The position numbers were made by a program, and so were the translations under genes. A stretch of DNA of 64,000 bases from Bombardia bombarda (Eukaryota; Ascomycota; Sordariomycetes; Sordariales; Lasiosphaeriaceae): assembly GCA_030512295.1 (NCBI GenBank), contig JAULSR010000002.1, positions 5,022,001-5,086,000 of the forward strand, in the 5' to 3' direction. Position 1 is the first letter of the stretch. The number at the start of each line of letters is the position of its first letter. The notes under the pieces are model-generated. The model was given only the letters and a program-made list of their open reading frames with translations, was not told where the DNA came from and made no database searches. Positions 59,244 through 64,000 of the stretch are shown here, in pieces.

Positions 59244-60330
59244 CTCCCCCGCCGCAATGGCCAATGTCTAGTTCCTGTGGAACAAGAGGCTTTTGTCTCG
59301 TGGGGCCCGATGCGCCAAAGGGGGCGCGCGGATGGGCCTCGTCGTACCCATCCTGTAGACTGTACCACAGCTACGGGAACCCGGCTCTCTTCGTGGCAAG
59401 CATTGGACGGCCATTCTTTTTCCTTATCCTGTCCTCTTCCTGCTTTTTTTTATCTGCCGGCATCCACCCCCACCCCCCATCTTTTCCCAATCCCAAGTCA
59501 ACTCGAGAGAGATCATGAAACATCAGGGCGGCCTCCGTGGAACCCAATGGCCCCCCTAAAAGGAAAACCGAGAAAAGGAAAAGTGTGGTGTGTCTGCTGA
59601 GAGGGGGACGGGCGGTTTTTTTGTACAAGTGCAACAAAGAAATAGGGAGACGGGGTAACCAAGTACTCGGGCTTGAAACTTGCTCCCTCCTCACACAAGT
59701 GTGTGCAGACAGATCAGGTAGAACCAAACTGTTAGATGGGGGGGCAGTGGATAGAGCCGCCCAGCTTCTTCTCAGTCGTCGTCATTCATGGTCTTGGCCG
59801 GCAGTTCTGCCTAGGCCTGGGAAAGGCGACCGGCCATTCATAGGGCTGTACCGGTCAAAGTCACTTGAAACAAAAGAACTGGGGGGTATGAAGTCCCAGG
59901 CAAGGCAACAAATAGGGAGCCAGAAGAAGGGCGGCAAAGAGAAGAGGTTCGGTGTGCGGCGAGGCTGTGTGGAAGGCACACACAAACCTGTGTTAGGTTT
60001 CACTGCCACAAAAGATCGATAGGGCAGCAACGAGCAGGCTCCCTCCCATTTTGGGTCATCTTCTCTTTTTGGAGAAGAGAAGGAGAAACAAAACAACTCA
60101 ATCGGTACATCACACATCTACAACCAAAATATCTTCCTACGAGTGCTCTGATTACTCACCTACCCTACCTTACCTAGCAGGCAGGCGGCTTTTCATTATA
60201 CGCATCACGGCCTCCTTTGCCGTGTCTGTGTGACATGACGTGATTTATCCCATCCCAACCCAATTCTCGCCCCCGTCCTTCTGTCCTTTGTTACTAGTAT
60301 AGTCAGCACAGCCCACACAGCCAGTCAGCC

Positions 60331-60867
60331 ATGCCCAGCTCAAGCACCACCGGCAGCGGCAGCGGCGCTAACCACCGTCACCATCACCACCACCACCACT
60401 ACCGCAGATCATCAGCAGATTCAGCATCGTCATCAGCCGACTACCGAAGCAGGTCAGACAGCAACACCGGCAGCGGCGGTGGAAGCACAAGGGCCGTCAT
60501 CGCCCGTGACCGATACCTTCTTCCACACCAACCACCCCTTCGCCATCGCCAATCAGATAAAGATGACTACAACTACCACCACTACTACTCGAATGGTGAT
60601 GACTATGACGATGATGATGACGACGACGACAGCTACGAGGAATACACCTTTGAAGGGGGTGAGTGGCGGTCCCGGTCGTCGATGAAACAATGGCAGCAGC
60701 AGCAGCAACGACAACGACAACGACAACAGCATAAAAGACAACAACAGCAGCCGCGGCGGCAACAAAGGACACGAAGAAGAAGAAGAGACAGCAGAAACGA
60801 CGGTAGTAACCTTCTCCTGGCCGCTGGGATATTCTTGGCTGCCTTGGTTCTTTGCTGGGATGATTAG
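60331..60867 (+). CDS. doubtful low-complexity protein with C-terminal membrane segment
   Basis: A single open frame of 178 residues begins with an ATG in good context (GCCATGC). Composition is extreme: a run of seven His near residue 20, Ser/Asp-rich sequence, an Asp run (about residues 92-99), Gln/Arg repeats and an Arg-rich stretch (about 145-155). The last 20 or so residues are hydrophobic (LLLAAGIFLAALVLCW) and end in two Asp, which would suit a tail-anchored membrane protein. Repetitive triplets (CAC, GAT, CAG) can create long frames by chance, but the ordered change from basic to hydrophobic C-terminus and the absence of an equally sensible frame on the other strand argue for a real gene. 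I do not recognise it. Confidence 0.45.
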   Translation: MPSSSTTGSGSGANHRHHHHHHHYRRSSADSASSSADYRSRSDSNTGSGGGSTRAVIARDRYLLPHQPPLRHRQSDKDDYNYHHYYSNGDDYDDDDDDDDSYEEYTFEGGEWRSRSSMKQWQQQQQRQRQRQQHKRQQQQPRRQQRTRRRRRDSRNDGSNLLLAAGIFLAALVLCWDD

Positions 60868-62211
60868 TACAAACGGATACACCTACTACTGCCTAAGTTA
60901 GTAATGGTATTGCCTCGTTAGAGAGGCGTTCTCCCCTTTTAGGATCAAGGTGCTACCTGGATTACATGACCTGGGAGGTAGAATTATATGATGGGATATA
61001 TTTAAGCGGGTGCTAGCCTTACTCTGTGTTTTTGGTTTGGTTGTTGACGTGATAGCATCGTTTTATGTTTCTCTTTTATCCGTGTTTCTTTTCTCTCCTT
61101 GTCCTCCTTATTAATCGCTTCCTTTCCTCTCTGAAGACACACCTAATCTCTCCCCCACACATACTCTGGTAGCTTTCTTGGTAGTAATGATAATAAGTAG
61201 AAGTAATAGTGAATGAATATTGTACCCAAACGTCTCTTTACAATGACACCAAGTTTCATCTCTTTGCAGTTCTACGGGTCGCAAATCAGTACAAACTGTA
61301 GTCAGTCACTATAAAGCACCCATGTCTGTAGCTTTCAACTAGGGAAATAATAGATAGAGAAGGATGGATAAAGTGTATCACGTTATTTTAGTTCCACCCG
61401 TGATCTTACAATGAAGCCAACATCATGTTGAACTCATGATTCCTCTCCACTACCGTGAAAAAAGATACAATGCAATATCAAAATCAAACTTATGATCCTA
61501 ACTCAGCCGTTGTCTATTTACCGGCCTCCCTACATCGACTGAGATTTCTCGCTCTTGTCGCCCCCAAGCAAAAGAAACATTGGACCAACTTAAGCCGTAT
61601 GTACATTGCAACATTATACACAACACTACCTGATCTTTCCCCACTACATCACTCGTCATCATCATCGACCCAGACCGTTCTCCTAGTATTTCAACGCCAC
61701 ATCATCTGGTCCTTCCATGGGAAGGGGGGTTTTGTGTGTACTAGCTACCGCAGTAACATAGTGTATAGCCTCAAGACGTGTAGCCTGCAAATGTGGTCAG
61801 AAACCAGGATGCTGGTCATACCTACTCGCCGGACTGGGCTCGACACGCCAACGCGATTGTGGATGCTAGACAAACTAGAGAGAGCACGTCTAGTTTGGTT
61901 GGGATTCGTCTAACCTTTAACACAAATCGGACTCTACAACAAAAACACCAAGCTGACACTGTTTGTGCGCGGGCGTATGAGTGCATGGCTTGCCGCCTGG
62001 TATGAGGTTTATTATACACGTTCATCTTTTTTTTTTTTTGCCGTCTTCTATCGCCCTTCTGTGCTGGCCTTTCAGATGTCCAGCTCCCTTCAGCCTGTGT
62101 GACGCATCAATACATCCTACCATACAAAGCACTTATTTAGCACCCTCCCAATCCGGATTCTACAATCAAAAGTCAGCATGATGTTGTTTATAGTCATAAG
62201 AGTTGCGGAAT
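60868..62211. other. intergenic region
   Basis: AT-rich 1.3 kb between two converging genes, or 3' flank of RPN1. A 152-codon plus-strand frame (61455-61913) has no recognisable feature. A run of 15 T or so lies at about 62027-62040. Nothing else is supported. Confidence 0.5.
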
Positions 62212-64000
62212 TCATAACCGACGTACTTTGCGGAGAATAACAAGACCCTCAAGTGTGTTGCTCAAGCTAATATACTCCTCATCCTCAAGCTCCGCACGCT
62301 CACCATGCGCCAAGAGCACAGGTGTGCTCTGTGTTTGCCAACCGGTGATGGTCTTGGGCCGGCCAGCCTGGCCAACAACGTCGACAGCTTGACCGACACG
62401 AACGTTGACAGTCAGAGGCTTGAGGTTCTCGTCCAGCGTGACCAAGAAGCGGGGGCACATAGCCACAACAAGGAAATAGAGGAGGTAGTGAGAGTTCGAC
62501 GTGATGAACTGCTTGGCGTCGATCATGGCCACTAGCACAGTGAGCAGGCCGGCGGCGGAAACCCGCGACAGAATCTGGCGGTCGGTGTGGAATGGGCTGA
62601 TGGACATAGTGCCCTTGCCCATGTGCAAAAGACCTTGAGCGATGCGCACCATGAACAGCGACTCCTGATCGCGGTGATAGTAGCTCGCCAACTGACGGAG
62701 CAGCTGCGCTAGTCTGGCGTTGTTGGTGCCCGCACCGAGAAGGCCCATGGCGAAAATGGCGTTCAGAGCCACCTCATTGTCGTTGTCGTGACTGTACCGC
62801 GACAAAGTGTCGTATACCTTCATCTGCGGGTTACTTGGGCTGATGAGACCCATTGCAAGCGGCACTGCTCGCCGGATGTTGGGTTCACCATAATGCATGA
62901 GATGGCCGAATTGACGGAGAACCATCTCCTGGCCGACGTCCTCACCCATCGCAACCAGACCAATGCCAAGAACAGCATAAGCTTGCAGCAGCTCATCTCC
63001 CTTCTTCTCCTCGGACTCCTCCATGTGCTCGTTGCAAATGTGCAGGAGCTCCTGGATCTTGAGTACCGCACCTGTGCCAGCCCAAGCGCAAATCGACGCA
63101 AGAACAGCAGTGGGCTTCGCCATTGGATGCTCCACAGCCTTCAATGTCTCTAGGATGACATCTACCTCCTCCTGTCGGCCGAAGAAGAGAAGGCCAAGTC
63201 CCAGAGCTAGGAAGCGGGTCCATTTGTCGGTCAGCTGGCTCTTACGGTCGTCGTCTAGCAATGTCGTTATTATGGCCTCGCTAACTTCTGGGTTCGAAGA
63301 TCCAACATAAACAAGTCCGCAGGCCAGGGCGGCCATTGCTGAGGTCTGCATATCCTGGGAGGTGTCTGTGATGATTGGGAGCAGATGCAATAGAATGTCC
63401 TCCTTATTTGATCCGGCATAAGACAGCCCAAGACCCATGATGGTCGCAACCCGGATAAGTGGGTTCTTGTGGTTGAGCTTGTCCGCGTCTCCCAGTAAAG
63501 CCAAGGCGGGCTCAGAATCCAGTCTGACGCCAGCGTTCATGATACCAATGGCGAGGTATGCGCCTGCCTGGATCTGCTCCTCCTCAACGTACGTGTACTT
63601 GTCGATCTGGTCGAGGCCGTTTTCGACGTCCCACAGAAGCAACGTTCCCATGGATGCTACCGTCGACATCATACCCTCGTCCTTGGTCTTCCAGACCCAG
63701 CTCTCCTTATCCTTCTCAACCAGCATCATCTTGTCGTTACCAAAACCTGCGTTCACAAAGGCGTTCACAAAGGCTGCCGCCAGATTGTGGCGGGCCGAAT
63801 CGAAGTTGGTCATACCGGCGACGCGACTGCTCTCGAGATGGCTCTTGTAAATATCCTCAGTTGTCTTGGGTTCCAGAATATTGAGCTCCTTTCCGAGGGC
63901 CTTGAAGTGCTCAGGCAACCGGATGTTGGCGAGACAGTCCATAATCTCTTCATCATCGGTGGTATCTCTGGGGTGATCCAACCATATCCTTTGGCGCGCA
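62212..64000 (-). CDS. rpn1: 26S proteasome non-ATPase subunit RPN1 (PSMD2), 5' part outside the window
   Basis: The frame is open from the window edge to a TGA at 62212-62214, giving 595 full codons before the stop, about two thirds of the usual 900. RPN1 is the largest base subunit of the 19S regulatory particle and docks ubiquitin-like shuttle proteins and Ubp6. Landmarks: a DCLANIRLPEHFKALGKELN start region, RVAGMTNFDSARHNLAAAFVNAF, the VASMGTLLLWDVENGLDQIDKY segment, then proteasome/cyclosome (PC) repeats with G-A-x-L-A-I-G and G-L-G-L-x-Y-A-G-S units, and the family C-terminus (YFLVVAMCPRFLVTLDENLKPL through GLVILRKVRRL). No intron is visible in this part. The N-terminal residues and start lie beyond position 64000. 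Confidence 0.96.
   Translation of the reverse strand, partial: ARQRIWLDHPRDTTDDEEIMDCLANIRLPEHFKALGKELNILEPKTTEDIYKSHLESSRVAGMTNFDSARHNLAAAFVNAFVNAGFGNDKMMLVEKDKESWVWKTKDEGMMSTVASMGTLLLWDVENGLDQIDKYTYVEEEQIQAGAYLAIGIMNAGVRLDSEPALALLGDADKLNHKNPLIRVATIMGLGLSYAGSNKEDILLHLLPIITDTSQDMQTSAMAALACGLVYVGSSNPEVSEAIITTLLDDDRKSQLTDKWTRFLALGLGLLFFGRQEEVDVILETLKAVEHPMAKPTAVLASICAWAGTGAVLKIQELLHICNEHMEESEEKKGDELLQAYAVLGIGLVAMGEDVGQEMVLRQFGHLMHYGEPNIRRAVPLAMGLISPSNPQMKVYDTLSRYSHDNDNEVALNAIFAMGLLGAGTNNARLAQLLRQLASYYHRDQESLFMVRIAQGLLHMGKGTMSISPFHTDRQILSRVSAAGLLTVLVAMIDAKQFITSNSHYLLYFLVVAMCPRFLVTLDENLKPLTVNVRVGQAVDVVGQAGRPKTITGWQTQSTPVLLAHGERAELEDEEYISLSNTLEGLVILRKVRRL

Larger units (their letters stand above)
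50392..60330. other. 10-kb region without a convincing gene
   Basis: The longest gene-poor interval in the window, upstream of the RGS gene. Many frames of 60-160 codons occur on both strands but none has a domain, signal sequence or plausible exon chain. Simple repeats are frequent (TG at 50439-50458, TGATCAG at 52646, GATGC and GTCT at 53101-53176, GGCA at 56982, GCC at about 59225) as are TACCTA/TAGGTA and GTAC words. It may hold regulatory DNA, a long 5' leader with introns or noncoding transcripts. Confidence 0.5.

Overview
The window reads as nuclear DNA of a filamentous ascomycete (Pezizomycotina). A Sordariomycete is my guess, from general gene style rather than from any one marker. 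The evidence is: short introns (about 50-135 nt, a few longer) with GTRNGT-like donors and CTRAC-like branch sites; pyrimidine-rich leaders; long Ser/Thr, Gln and Pro low-complexity tails; and families typical of moulds (FlbA-type RGS, cyanamide hydratase-like HD protein, DUF3433-type and DUF7053-type proteins). I found no tRNA, rRNA, CRISPR or intact transposon.

Layout. 0.25-1.0 kb (-): secreted Ser/Thr-rich protein. 2.5-4.15 kb (+): annexin with a Pro/Gln/Gly/Tyr-rich N-terminus. 8.0-11.2 kb (+): four-exon polyQ protein with two identically spaced CCHC finger-like motifs. 12.4-15.2 kb (-): large disordered protein ending in a coiled coil. 18.3-29.4 kb: five consecutive minus-strand genes, namely a short-chain dehydrogenase, an MFS transporter, a cyanamide hydratase-like HD protein, a small secreted cysteine-rich protein and an amino-acid permease. 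31.6-34.4 kb (+): DUF3433-type membrane protein. 35.5-37.9 kb (+): Sec1-family exocytosis protein whose basic tail lies in another frame. 39.1-42.3 kb (+): ORC4 carrying an AT-hook and a PHD finger. 43.3-44.9 kb (+): DUF7053-type protein. 45.8-46.5 kb (-): GPI-anchored Ser/Thr-rich protein. 47.95-50.4 kb (-): RGS protein of the FlbA/Sst2 type. 50.4-60.3 kb: almost 10 kb with no convincing gene and many microsatellites. 60.3-60.9 kb (+): doubtful low-complexity protein with a C-terminal membrane segment. 62.2-64 kb (-): 26S proteasome subunit RPN1, cut by the window edge.

Functionally the window mixes core housekeeping genes (SEC1, ORC4, RPN1), signalling and development (FlbA-type RGS), and an accessory block at 18-29 kb. 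That block pairs small-molecule enzymes with transporters and a candidate effector-like protein. Exon boundaries were assembled by eye from splice signals and reading-frame continuity. They keep the frame open in every multi-exon gene described, but none is confirmed by transcripts.
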